A DNA stretch of 64,000 nt from Niveibacterium sp. SC-1 (GTDB taxonomy: Bacteria; Pseudomonadota; Gammaproteobacteria; Burkholderiales; Rhodocyclaceae): positions 1,178,001 to 1,242,000 of the forward strand of contig NZ_CP151275.1 in the NCBI RefSeq assembly GCF_038235435.1, written 5' to 3'. The notes below the pieces were generated by a model. It was not told the DNA's origin. It made no database searches and saw only the letters and a program-made list of their open reading frames with translations. This document shows, in pieces, positions 55,238 through 63,677 of the stretch. The position numbers were made by a program, and so were the translations under genes. Within the stretch, counting starts at the first letter, position 1, and every line of letters starts with the position of its first letter.

Positions 55238-56473
55238 TCAGCCGGTATGGGTTTCCAGCACCCGCATGGTGTCGATCTTCCAGGCGGCCGGGTCTTCGTG
55301 GCCGACGATGCGGTCAGCGCCGCCAGCGCCTACCGGACGACTGAGGTCGAGCAGGTAGGGCGTCACGTAGGCCTGGCTCTTGGTCGAGAAGATCACCTTG
55401 ATCTGCGGTGTCAGCAGGTTTTCCGGATGCGGCGCCACGACTACGCCCAGGCGGCCCGATTCCAGCCGCACCAGGGTGCCGACCGGGTAGATGCCGACGC
55501 AGCGCATGAAGGCCTGTACCAGGGTCGGCTCGAAATGGAACTTGCTCCATTCGTAGAGCTTGCGCAGTGCATCCGTGGCCGGCATGCCCTTGTGGTAGCA
55601 GCGGTCGGCGGTGATCGCGTCGTAGACGTCCACGATTGCGGCCATTTTGGCCAGCGTGCTGATGCCGTCTCCGGCGAGCTTGTCCGGATAGCCGCTGCCG
55701 TCCACCCGCTCGTGGTGGTGCAGGGTGATGTCCAGCGGGATGGCGCCGATTTCCGGGCTGCGGCACAGGATGTCCCAGCCATCGCGCGGATGCCGCTTGA
55801 TCACCTCGAACTCCGCGTCGGTCAGGCGCCCCGGCTTGTTGAGGATTTCGTCCGGGACGAGGGCCTTGCCGGTGTCGTGCAGGAGCCCGCCGAGGCCGGC
55901 AAGCCGCGTGGTCTCGTCGTCGATGCCCACGCCGCGGCAGAAGGCCACGAGCAGCGTGCCCACGCTGACCGAGTGGAGGAAGGTGTAGTCGTCCTTGTTC
56001 TTGATGCGCAGGAGCGTGAGCAACGCGCTGTCATTGCGCAGCACGGACTCGGTGATCGACTGCACCACCGGTTCCACCTGTTCCATCTCCACGGCCTTGC
56101 CCAGGCGCACGTCGCGCATCACGGTGCGGACCAGGCGCGAGGCCTGGTCCTTGATCTCGCGGGCGCGGCCCATTTCGGCGGCGAGGCTCACGCGGATCGG
56201 CGTGGCGACCTGCCGTGCAGCGACCTCCACCATCTGGCGTTCGATCTGTTCGCGGACCTCTTCGGCCGTGGGTGCGTTGGCCGCGTCCAGGCCGTGGGCG
56301 GTGTCGATATAGACGTCGTGGATGCCCGCCTGGATCACCCGCTGGATCTGGTCCTCGCTCTTGATGAGGAAGCGGTTGCGCAGGAAGGGGTGTTCCATCC
56401 AGCCGCAGTCCAGGTCGTGCAGGAACATGCCCACCCGCAGCTGTTCCGAGGATATTTTCTTGATCGAAGACAT
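55238..56473 (-). CDS. HD-GYP c-di-GMP phosphodiesterase with DUF3391
   Basis: Protein of 411 residues. N-terminal DUF3391 (about 4-135, LRVGMFLHDLDCGWMEHPFL) precedes an HD-GYP domain with H199-D200 (GGLLHDTGK) and DGSGYP (258-263), the residues needed for c-di-GMP hydrolysis. No receiver or membrane segment is present, so it is a soluble, probably ligand- or protein-controlled enzyme. Second HD-GYP protein of the window. Divergent from nfeD. Confidence 0.93.
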   Translation of the reverse strand: MSSIKKISSEQLRVGMFLHDLDCGWMEHPFLRNRFLIKSEDQIQRVIQAGIHDVYIDTAHGLDAANAPTAEEVREQIERQMVEVAARQVATPIRVSLAAEMGRAREIKDQASRLVRTVMRDVRLGKAVEMEQVEPVVQSITESVLRNDSALLTLLRIKNKDDYTFLHSVSVGTLLVAFCRGVGIDDETTRLAGLGGLLHDTGKALVPDEILNKPGRLTDAEFEVIKRHPRDGWDILCRSPEIGAIPLDITLHHHERVDGSGYPDKLAGDGISTLAKMAAIVDVYDAITADRCYHKGMPATDALRKLYEWSKFHFEPTLVQAFMRCVGIYPVGTLVRLESGRLGVVVAPHPENLLTPQIKVIFSTKSQAYVTPYLLDLSRPVGAGGADRIVGHEDPAAWKIDTMRVLETHTG

Positions 56474-56584
56474 AGGGGAACCGTGACGACAGCCATACGC
56501 TTAACGGACGCTCGGGACGCTTCTGAAGTCTGCCGGAAGCCCCATGCAATAATCCTTGACGATCGTCTGGAAAGGAGTGCGCGG

Positions 56585-56998
56585 ATGGACAAGTTGGCCT
56601 TCGCCTGGGCGCTGCTGGCGGCTGCGTTGCTCGCGGCCGAGTTGATGGCGGGCACGGTCTACATGCTGGCCTGGGCCGCCGGTGCCGCAGCGGCAGCGGC
56701 GGCGCAATGGCTGGGCGACTCCTGGATGCTGGCGGCGGCCGTCGGTGCCGTGGTCGTGGTGCTGGGGTCGATCTGGGCCCATCGCGTGCGTGCGCGCCAG
56801 CCTCAGCGCATGGTCGATCCGGACTTCGGTGGCGAGGTCAGCCTCTTGCGTCCGCTGGGCGCCGAACGCTGGCGCGTGCAGTTCCGCGGGACCGAATGGG
56901 ATGCGCGGGTCGTGGCCGGGGCCGAGCATGCGGCGGTGGCCGCCCGCGGGCGGGTGCTGGCGCGCCAGGCCAATCTGCTGTCGATCGAAGTGCTCTGA
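56585..56998 (+). CDS. NfeD-like membrane protein
   Basis: Protein of 137 residues with two to three membrane segments (4-70) and a C-terminal OB-fold domain (about 78-137, GGEVSLLRPLGAERWRVQFRG). NfeD proteins partner with SPFH/stomatin proteins, and an SPFH gene follows 45 bases later. Start at ATG after GGAAAGGAGTGCG. No serine-protease part is present, so it is the short (NfeD1b) form. Confidence 0.92.
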   Translation: MDKLAFAWALLAAALLAAELMAGTVYMLAWAAGAAAAAAAQWLGDSWMLAAAVGAVVVVLGSIWAHRVRARQPQRMVDPDFGGEVSLLRPLGAERWRVQFRGTEWDARVVAGAEHAAVAARGRVLARQANLLSIEVL

Positions 56999-57043
56999 AA
57001 TCAAACCAACAGGTTCAAGTCAACAAAGAGGAGGAGAGCTTTC

Positions 57044-57961
57044 ATGTTCGAGTCGGCCTTCGTGCTGGGTCTGGTCTTCGTCGCCATCGTGTTCGCGGCG
57101 AAATCGCTGGTCGTGGTTCCGCAGCAGAGCGTGTACGTGGTCGAGCGCCTGGGGCGTTTCAATGGCGCGCTGGAAGCCGGCCTGCACGTGATCGTGCCCT
57201 TCGTCGACCGCATCGCGTACCGCCACGTCTTCAAGGAAGTGCCCTACGACGTCGACCCGCAGGTCTGCATCACGCGCGACAACTCGCAGGTGCAGATCGA
57301 CGGCATCCTGTACTACCAGGTGACCGACGCCCGCTTGGCATCCTACGGCACCTCGAACTTCGAGACCGCGATCGAGCAGCTCGCCAAGACGACCCTGCGC
57401 TCCGAGGTGGGTAAGCGCGATCTCGACAAGCTGCTGGAAGAGCGCGCCACCATCAACCAGTCAGTGGTTGCCGCGCTGGACGAAGCCTCGCCCACCTGGG
57501 GCGTGAAGGTCCTGCGCTACGAGATCAAGGACATCGTGCCGCCCGAATCGGTGCTGCGCGCCATGGAAAAGCAGATCACCGCCGAACGCGAGAAACGTGC
57601 CCTGATCGCCAAGTCCGAAGGCGAGAAGGCGCAGGCGATCAACGTGGCGGAAGGTGAACGCGCCGCCGCAATCGCCAACTCCCAGGGCGACAAGGAAGCC
57701 GCGATCAACCGCGCGCAGGGTGAGGCGCAGTCCATTCTGCTGGTGGCCCAGGCGAACGCCGAATCGATCCGCATGATCGCGCAAGCGATCGAGTCTCAGG
57801 GTGGCGAGCGTGCGGTTGCCCTCAAAGTCGCAGAGCAATACGTCGCCGCCTTCGGCAATATCGCCAAGCAGGGCACCACGGTTGTGGTGCCCTCGAACAT
57901 GGCCGACCTCTCCAGCCTCATCACCGGGGCGCTGGCGATCATGCCGCGCAAGGCCGATTGA
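57044..57961 (+). CDS. SPFH/stomatin-family membrane protein (QmcA-like)
   Basis: Protein of 305 residues with one N-terminal membrane segment (3-20) and a band-7/SPFH domain (VVPQQSVYVVERLGRFNGALEAGLH, EVPYDVDPQVCITRDNSQVQIDG). A long Ala/Glu-rich coiled coil follows (EKRALIAKSEGEKAQAINVA region). These proteins oligomerise in membrane microdomains and scaffold proteases such as FtsH. The operon with nfeD is the standard arrangement. GAGGAG precedes the ATG. Confidence 0.95.
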   Translation: MFESAFVLGLVFVAIVFAAKSLVVVPQQSVYVVERLGRFNGALEAGLHVIVPFVDRIAYRHVFKEVPYDVDPQVCITRDNSQVQIDGILYYQVTDARLASYGTSNFETAIEQLAKTTLRSEVGKRDLDKLLEERATINQSVVAALDEASPTWGVKVLRYEIKDIVPPESVLRAMEKQITAEREKRALIAKSEGEKAQAINVAEGERAAAIANSQGDKEAAINRAQGEAQSILLVAQANAESIRMIAQAIESQGGERAVALKVAEQYVAAFGNIAKQGTTVVVPSNMADLSSLITGALAIMPRKAD

Positions 57962-58554
57962 TGTCTTCGTCCCATCCGCGGCCGCCGGCAGAAGTAATGG
58001 CGCCCTGGCGGATTCCGCTCGGCGCCGATCTGGCTGCCCACGTGACGCGCGCCGAAGCGCTCTACGTCCAGCTCGCGACAGTGCGGGCCGACGGCCGCCC
58101 GGCAAACCGCACCCTGGTCTTCCGCGGTTTTCTCTCCGGCGACCGGCTCGCCTTCATTACCGATCTGCGTAGTGACAAGGTGGCCGAACTCGCCTGTCAT
58201 CCCTTTGCGGAAGCCTGCTGGTATTTCCCCGAAGCGCGGGTGCAGTGGCGCCTGCTCGGCGAAGCGCAGTGCTTGAGCGAGGAGGGACCAGAGCTGCAAC
58301 ACGCGCGTTCGCGCTGGTGGCGCGAACGTGACGAGGCCGCGCGTCGCAGTTTCGCCGGGCCGCGACCGGGTGCACGACGGGCCGAGGACGAGGCGTTCGC
58401 GGTGGAGGCGCCGGTGATTCCACCGGCGCATTTCGGTCTGCTGGTGCTTGCGCCCGACATGGTCGAGCGCCTGGATCTGCGCGCCACCCCGCATCGGCGC
58501 GAGCGCTGGCATGCGGACGAATACTCCTGGCAGGCGCAGCGGCTCAATCCCTAG
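57961..58554 (+). CDS. FMN-binding pyridoxamine-phosphate-oxidase-like protein
   Basis: Protein of 197 residues of the Alr4036/Pyridox_oxase_2 type: APWRIPLGADLAAHV, LATVRADGRPANRTLVFRGF, ITDLRSDKVAEL, EACWYFPEARVQWRLLG and the C-terminal PHRRERW. It has the flavin split-barrel fold but is not the classical PdxH sequence, so the substrate is unknown. The ATG overlaps the SPFH stop (TGATG), indicating coupled translation. Confidence 0.88.
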   Translation: MSSSHPRPPAEVMAPWRIPLGADLAAHVTRAEALYVQLATVRADGRPANRTLVFRGFLSGDRLAFITDLRSDKVAELACHPFAEACWYFPEARVQWRLLGEAQCLSEEGPELQHARSRWWRERDEAARRSFAGPRPGARRAEDEAFAVEAPVIPPAHFGLLVLAPDMVERLDLRATPHRRERWHADEYSWQAQRLNP

Positions 58555-58628
58555 CCGCCTTTGTTCCGGTTGCGGCCATGCAGGCCGGGCGTGTTTCCGA
58601 TCACCATTCACAGTGGCAGGGGAGAGCG

Positions 58629-60386
58629 ATGAGCTACGACTACAACAGCCAGACCGGGCAACTGAACATCCCCAATCCCCACCGGCTGGAGAACTTCTTT
58701 CTCTTCGCTGCTGCGGTGCTGTATTTCGGCACCGGGGTGGCGATGCTCCTCCTGGCACGCGGCCACATCATGGAAGGGGCGTCGCGCTGGCCGCCGGTCG
58801 CCGTCGCCCTGGTGCTGGTCGCTCTGGGCGCCCTGCATGCAGCCAAGGCGTTCCAGCAACTGCGCTACTACTTCGGTCGTGGCCGCCCGGTCGGGCTGGC
58901 GCCCGAAGTGCAGGCGGACATGCAGGGGCGCAGCGCGGGGTCCGAGCGGATCAAGGAAATCCTGCGGGCGCGCTCGCTGCAATATGGCGAGCCCAAAGGG
59001 GCATTCAACGGCCTGCTGTACTGGATCGTGCCCAACCTGATCCATGCGCCGGATCCGATCCGCACCCTGGCCTCGCGCCAGTTCCGTCATGCGCTGAGCC
59101 TTGCCATCTTCTTCGTCGCCTTCCTGGTCGCCTTCTTCGGTGTCAGCGGCGACAGCGCGGCGGCCGAGCATCAGCGTGCCTGGCTGGGCCTGGGCTTCTG
59201 GGCCTATGCACTCTTTGCCCTGGTCGGGCCGAATGCCGGCGTGCGCGGGCAGGCCGGGGCCGAGCTCACCGTGGGGCGCTTTGTCATCATCACGGCGGTG
59301 GCCATCCTCGCGCCGGTGCTTCTCTTGCTGGTCGGCAAGCTCTTGCCTCCCCTGGGCGGCTTCAGCCCTTACCCGCATGTGTTCGTGCTGTTCCTGGTCG
59401 GGCTTTTCTGTTCGGTGATCTTCTTCGTGGCTTTGATCGCGCAGCTTTCGGCGCCGCCACAGACCCTGGTGGAACAGACGCAGGAGAGCTGGAATCTGCG
59501 CATCCATCCCGGCCAGATCCTGGGCGAATTCGAGCGCGCGATGCAGGAGCGCTGGACCGAGGGCATTCCGAACCGCGTGTATTCGCGCGTCCAGCCTTCG
59601 ATCGACCTTGCGGCACGCGCGGGTGAATTCCAGGGCGAGATCATCGAGGAGACGCAGCCCTTGCCGCTCAATGCGGTGACGTTGCACTTTGCCAACGTGC
59701 TGGGCAATCCGCGCTACCGTTGGGTGCTGATACTGAGCCTGCTCGGGGTGGTCGCCGCGGCCGGTGCCTCGTTCGCCGCGGCCTGGTTCGGCATGAAGAG
59801 CCTGGGTGCGAGCGCCGAGATCAGTTTCCCCGCGCTGGCCTACGCGGCCTCCTTCGCCAGCCTGGGCGTGTTCAGCGCGCGCGCCGCGGCGAGCCTCTGG
59901 CAGCGGGTGGACTTCGAGTCGCGCATCTACGCCATCGAGATCTCCGGCCAGTACGTCACCGCGCAGCTCGAGCAGGGGCGGGTGCTGGAAGACAGCGTGC
60001 GGGCGGCCTCGACCATGGTGAAGGTCGAAGGCATGACCTTCCGCTTCTGGGCCGCCCAGCTCACCACGGTGATCCTGGGCAAGGACGCGCAGCGCGACGT
60101 CCTGGCGATGAATAGCGCGGACATCTCGCCCGCGCTGATCGAGCGCCTGCGCCAGTTCGCGCGCGAGCAGTCGGTGCTGGTGGCGCCGACTGCGGGTGAC
60201 GATCTGCGTCGCCAGGCCGCGCTGGAACAGTTCAACCAGCTGGCCGCCGGTGGCCGCGCCGAGGCTGCCAGCCTGCCGCCGCAGGCCGCCGCGGCGATCA
60301 CCGCGCCGCGCTACTGTCCGGCCTGCGGAGTGCCGGCGCAGGTCGGCCACCGCTTCTGCGGCGCCTGCGGGGCGGCACTCGGGTAG
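58629..60386 (+). CDS. Polytopic membrane protein with C-terminal zinc ribbon
   Basis: Unrecognised protein of 585 residues. About eight membrane segments are visible (25-80, 155-270 and 375-430). Between and after them are soluble regions, including a SPFH-like or band-like stretch (SRIYAIEISGQYVTAQLEQGRVLED). The C-terminus is a two-CxxC zinc ribbon, CPACGVPAQVGHRFCGACG. AGGGGAGAGCG precedes the ATG. It ends 10 bases before rnpB, whose -10 element overlaps the stop region. Role unknown; operon context suggests membrane quality control. Confidence 0.75.
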   Translation: MSYDYNSQTGQLNIPNPHRLENFFLFAAAVLYFGTGVAMLLLARGHIMEGASRWPPVAVALVLVALGALHAAKAFQQLRYYFGRGRPVGLAPEVQADMQGRSAGSERIKEILRARSLQYGEPKGAFNGLLYWIVPNLIHAPDPIRTLASRQFRHALSLAIFFVAFLVAFFGVSGDSAAAEHQRAWLGLGFWAYALFALVGPNAGVRGQAGAELTVGRFVIITAVAILAPVLLLLVGKLLPPLGGFSPYPHVFVLFLVGLFCSVIFFVALIAQLSAPPQTLVEQTQESWNLRIHPGQILGEFERAMQERWTEGIPNRVYSRVQPSIDLAARAGEFQGEIIEETQPLPLNAVTLHFANVLGNPRYRWVLILSLLGVVAAAGASFAAAWFGMKSLGASAEISFPALAYAASFASLGVFSARAAASLWQRVDFESRIYAIEISGQYVTAQLEQGRVLEDSVRAASTMVKVEGMTFRFWAAQLTTVILGKDAQRDVLAMNSADISPALIERLRQFAREQSVLVAPTAGDDLRRQAALEQFNQLAAGGRAEAASLPPQAAAAITAPRYCPACGVPAQVGHRFCGACGAALG

Positions 60387-60389
60387 AAT
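60384..60389 (+). promoter_or_regulatory. Probable -10 box of rnpB
   Basis: TAGAAT lies 7 bases before the first base of the RNase P RNA P1 stem and overlaps the stop codon of the preceding gene. No good -35 element is visible. Confidence 0.5.
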
Positions 60390-60396
60390 CCGCGCC

Positions 60397-60789
60397 GGGA
60401 AGTCCGCCAGGCAGTCGCGGTATCCGAGGGCAACCGAGGATATCGAGGAAAGTCCGGGCCCCGCAGGGCAGGATGCCGGCTAACGGCCGGGCGCTATAAG
60501 CCGCAAGGCCCAAGGCGACGGAAAGTGCAACAGAGAGCAGACCGCCGATGGCTCCGCAAGGAGATCAGGTAAGGGTGAAACGGTGGGGTAAGAGCCCACC
60601 GCGGACGTGGTGACACGGACGGCACGGTAAACCCCATCCGGGGCAAGGCCAAATAGGGGAGCGTTGATGCGGCCCGCAGAGCTCCCGGGTAGGCTGCTTG
60701 AGCGACACAGCAATGTGCCCGCCCAGAGGAATGATTGCCCCGTCATCGCAAGGTGACGCGACAGAACCCGGCTTATCGGCGGGCTTCCC
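60397..60789 (+). ncRNA. rnpB: RNase P RNA (type A)
   Basis: Catalytic RNA that trims tRNA 5' leaders. The ends pair as helix P1 (GGGAAGTCCGCC with GGCGGGCTTCCC). Universally conserved segments are present in order: GAGGAAAGTCCGGGC (60445), ACAGAGAGCAGACC, GGTAAACCCC, AAATAGGGGAGCG and ACAGAACCCGGCTTAT. Length is about 393 nt, normal for type A. Open frames across it are not real genes. Confidence 0.97.
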
Positions 60790-60805
60790 AATTCCTTCGA
60801 CACAG

Positions 60806-60832
60806 GAACCCGCGCAATCGTGGCGCGGGTTC
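60806..60832 (+). terminator. Hairpin after rnpB
   Basis: Perfect 10-bp stem (GAACCCGCGC/GCGCGGGTTC) with a 7-base loop, 16 bases after the RNase P RNA. The following GACGCTTGG is a poor U-tract. Confidence 0.55.
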
Positions 60833-60937
60833 GACGCTTGGCGCCCGCGCCGGCCAGGCGCATTGCGGGCGACCGGTTCCAGGCGCACCGCGCTCGCGCG
60901 ATCTTGGTTGCCCGCAAGTGAAACCCGCCGCCGTAGG

Positions 60938-61816
60938 CTAGATCAGCATCGGATTGCCGAGCAGTACGCACAGCTCGCAGGACTGGTCCTCAGGGCCCGG
61001 ATTGCGCATGTCGGGCAGGTAGCGCTCGAAGCACAGCATGCGGTCCATGTTGTAGCCGCTGGCCGGCAACCACTCCTCCAGCAGCCAGACCCAGGCCTCG
61101 CCGCTGCGCTGCGGCGGCCCCGCGTATTCGAGAATGGCATAGCGCCCGCCGGGGATCGTGCGCACCGGCGTGCGCGGCGGCACCACGAAACCTGCGGGAA
61201 GCTCCGTGCAGATGTCATAGCGGCAGTGTTCGCCCGGCGTGATCGCGGGGTTGTCCATGCCGATGCCATAGCGGGTGAGGCCGCAGATCCGCATGTCCTC
61301 CATCCACTCGCCCAGCAGCAGCCATTGCGACTCACCCGCCGAGCCGTAAGGGCCGATGTGCCGCCTGTAGGCCACGCGGACGGCAGGCAGCGTCACCACC
61401 CGCACATTCCAGCGCGAGGTGTCGAACACGATGTCGGGCGGCGGTGACCAGCGGTTCTGCCATTGCGCGAAGCCATGCTGGCGCCATTGCACCGGCGAGA
61501 CGCCGAAGCGATGGCGGAAGGCACGGGTGAAGCCGTCGGCGGTGCCAAAGCCGCAGGCCGTCGCGATGCGGCCGATCTGGCTGCGCGAGTAGTGCAGGAG
61601 CGATGCCCCGTGTTCGAGGCGGCGGCGGCGCACGAAGTCGCGGGGGGTTTCGCCGTAGAGCTCGTGAAAGACGCGATGGAAATGGAAGGGCGAGAACGCG
61701 GCCGCGCGCGCGAGCTCATCGAGCACGAGCACCCGGTCCAGGTTCGCCTCTACCAGATCCACCACCCGGTTCAGCCGGGCAAGGTTCTGCCCGACCGGAC
61801 TATGCGGTCGACCCAT
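60938..61816 (-). CDS. AraC-family regulator with GyrI-like domain
   Basis: Regulator of 292 residues. The N-terminal AraC double helix-turn-helix (about 8-110) shows LDELARAAAFSPFHFHRVFHELYGETP and GFGTADGFTRAFRHRFGVSPVQWR. The C-terminal GyrI-like (AraC effector-binding) domain (about 135-290) shows RVAYRRHIGPYG and AILEYAGPP, as in Rob/SoxS-type and multidrug-sensing regulators. I start at MGRPHSPVGQNL because the upstream open stretch is Arg/Pro-rich and unlike the family. Confidence 0.9.
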   Translation of the reverse strand: MGRPHSPVGQNLARLNRVVDLVEANLDRVLVLDELARAAAFSPFHFHRVFHELYGETPRDFVRRRRLEHGASLLHYSRSQIGRIATACGFGTADGFTRAFRHRFGVSPVQWRQHGFAQWQNRWSPPPDIVFDTSRWNVRVVTLPAVRVAYRRHIGPYGSAGESQWLLLGEWMEDMRICGLTRYGIGMDNPAITPGEHCRYDICTELPAGFVVPPRTPVRTIPGGRYAILEYAGPPQRSGEAWVWLLEEWLPASGYNMDRMLCFERYLPDMRNPGPEDQSCELCVLLGNPMLI

Positions 61817-61966
61817 TTTCGTCTGTCTCCAACCGAGGCTCGATCCGTTCCTCGCGGAAGGTCGGCCTTTTCCTTGTGTGTTTCTGGTGGTGCTTCCGGG
61901 CCTCGGAAAACCGATGGCCGCGGCGCTCTGCGCAAATCGCTCCGGATGCGCCATGCGTAGGCAGAA

Positions 61967-61982
61967 ACGCAAGCGCTTGCGT
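61967..61982. promoter_or_regulatory. LacI-type operator 1 upstream of GH12 gene
   Basis: ACGCAAGCGCTTGCGT is a perfect 16-bp palindrome centred on CG, as in operators of LacI/GalR regulators. It lies 368 bases before the GH12 start, which would suit an upstream looping site. Confidence 0.55.
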
Positions 61983-62228
61983 GACGGCCATCTTGCTCCC
62001 GCACCCGGCATTCGTACAGCCCTGTCGGCCTCCCGGGCGTGCTGGCCTGCGGTCGCGGGTCGGTCGGGCAAAAAGCAAGAAGGTCCGCGCGTCTACGCGC
62101 CGGCCCAAGGACGGCGTGGGGCGGCGCGGCCGCGGTCTGACGGGGTTTAGCGCAAGCCGCGTCGGATGGGGCGCAAAGGGGGACGTGAGCAAACGCTTGT
62201 GTTGCGACTATCGTGAATGACGCGGAAG

Positions 62229-62242
62229 TGACAGCGCTTGCG
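62229..62242. promoter_or_regulatory. LacI-type operator 2 upstream of GH12 gene
   Basis: TGACAGCGCTTGCG lies 93 bases before the GH12 start codon. Its TGACAGCGCTT core is identical to the reverse complement of the operator at 32672-32687, linking the GH12 and GH26-like genes to one regulator. Confidence 0.6.
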
Positions 62243-62334
62243 GGCGTCCGCGGGCCGCGCGTACCCGAGAAAGAGTCCAAAAGAGCCCGCACGGGCCCAC
62301 CACACCAGAACCCACTCCAAGGAGTTAGGAGACC

Positions 62335-63582
62335 ATGACTTTGTTCTTCAGACTTGCGGCCGGCGCCAGCATCGTTGCCGGCCTCTTCGCGGCGCCCGCC
62401 GCCCAGGCAGTCGTCAACTGCGATCAATGGGGCACGGTCGATGTGGCCGGCGGCACTTACTACGTGCAGAACAATTTCTACAACAAGGCCGGCAGCGGCA
62501 CGCAGTGCATCGATGTCGATGCCAATACGGGCGCCTTCACCGTCACCGGCAACAACTGGGTGGCCACCAACGGCGCCCCCGGCGGATATCCGTCCATCGT
62601 GAAGGGTTGCCACTGGGGCAAGTGCACCAAGAACAGCGGCCTGCCGATCCGCCTCTCGGATCTGTCGTCCAACCCCACGAACTGGAACACCACGCCGGCG
62701 GGCAACGGCAACTGGAATGTCTCCTACGACATCTGGTTCAACCAGGCGCCAAGCACGGCGGGCCAACCCGACGGCACCGAGATCATGATCTGGATCAACC
62801 ACTCCGGCTCGGTGACGCCGGCGGGTTCGAAGACGGGCAACGTCACCATCAACGGCATCAACTTCGACGTGTGGACCGCGCCGAAGGGCTCGGCCGGCTT
62901 CAACACCATCTGGCACATCGTCTCCTACGTGGCGACCTCGACGCGCACTTCGGTCAACTTCGATCTCAAGCCCTTCTACAACGACGCGGTCTCGCGCGGC
63001 CTGCTCAACAACGCTTGGTATCTGATCGACATCGAAGCCGGTTTCGAAGGCTGGCAATCCTGGTCGGGCGCACGCAGCAACAGCTTCTCCACCAGTTTCA
63101 ACACGGGCGGCGGCGGCGGCGGTGGGGGTGGCGGTGCATTCCCGGTCGATACGAATGCCTGGTACCAGATCGTCAATCAGGGCAACAACCTGTGCGTGGA
63201 CGATGCCGAGTACGGCACCGCCAATGGCGCCAAGGTCCAGCAGTGGAGCTGCAACACCAACGGCCAGGCCAATCAGGAGTGGCAGTTCCAGCCGACCGAC
63301 AGCGGCTACTACAAGCTCGCGTCGCGCCAGGCCCCGATCGTGATCGACGTGGCGGGGCAGGGCACGGCCGGCGGTACGCCGCTGATCCTGTGGAGCTACT
63401 GGGGCGGCGCCAACCAGCAATGGAAGCCGGTCGACATGGGTGGCGGCTTCTTCAAGCTGGTGAGTCGCGCCACCGGCCGCTGCCTTGATGTGCCGGGCGC
63501 CACCAACCAGAACGGTCGCCAGCTGCAGATATGGGATTGCAACAACCTCGCGCCGCAGAACTTCCGTCTCATTCGTCGCTGA
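62335..63582 (+). CDS. Secreted GH12 endoglucanase/xyloglucanase with ricin-type lectin domain
   Basis: Secreted protein of 415 residues. A signal peptide (1-25, cleavage at AQA-V) precedes a GH12 domain (about 28-255). Its catalytic motifs are GTEIMIWINH (nucleophile E149) and IEAGFEGWQSW (acid/base E238, less likely E234). A ten-glycine linker joins a ricin B/CBM13 domain (about 270-415) with QEWQFQP and NQQWKPVD repeats. GH12 enzymes cleave beta-1,4-glucan or xyloglucan; which one cannot be told here. AAGGAGTTAGGAG precedes the ATG. Confidence 0.92.
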   Translation: MTLFFRLAAGASIVAGLFAAPAAQAVVNCDQWGTVDVAGGTYYVQNNFYNKAGSGTQCIDVDANTGAFTVTGNNWVATNGAPGGYPSIVKGCHWGKCTKNSGLPIRLSDLSSNPTNWNTTPAGNGNWNVSYDIWFNQAPSTAGQPDGTEIMIWINHSGSVTPAGSKTGNVTINGINFDVWTAPKGSAGFNTIWHIVSYVATSTRTSVNFDLKPFYNDAVSRGLLNNAWYLIDIEAGFEGWQSWSGARSNSFSTSFNTGGGGGGGGGGAFPVDTNAWYQIVNQGNNLCVDDAEYGTANGAKVQQWSCNTNGQANQEWQFQPTDSGYYKLASRQAPIVIDVAGQGTAGGTPLILWSYWGGANQQWKPVDMGGGFFKLVSRATGRCLDVPGATNQNGRQLQIWDCNNLAPQNFRLIRR

Positions 63583-63651
63583 CGCGATGAACGCGTCATC
63601 GGCGGCCTGAGGATTCTCCTCAGACGCGAGCGCGTGCATGAAAGCAGCCAG

Positions 63652-63677
63652 ACACGGGCCTCTCTGGAGGCCCGTGT
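63652..63677 (+). terminator. Terminator-like hairpin after GH12 gene
   Basis: Perfect 11-bp stem (ACACGGGCCTC/GAGGCCCGTGT) with a TCTG loop, followed by TGCTGCTGTGTTTC, a broken U-tract. Confidence 0.65.

Larger units (their letters stand above)
61817..62334. other. 518-bp regulatory gap upstream of the GH12 gene
   Basis: Non-coding region between divergent genes. It holds two LacI-type palindromes (separate entries) and a third imperfect one, GCAAACGCTTGT at 62189-62200. No other gene is evident. Confidence 0.6.

Noticed and set aside
60698..61447. Plus-strand open frame starting inside rnpB
   Set aside because: It begins inside the RNase P RNA and continues antisense to the AraC regulator; no motif supports it.
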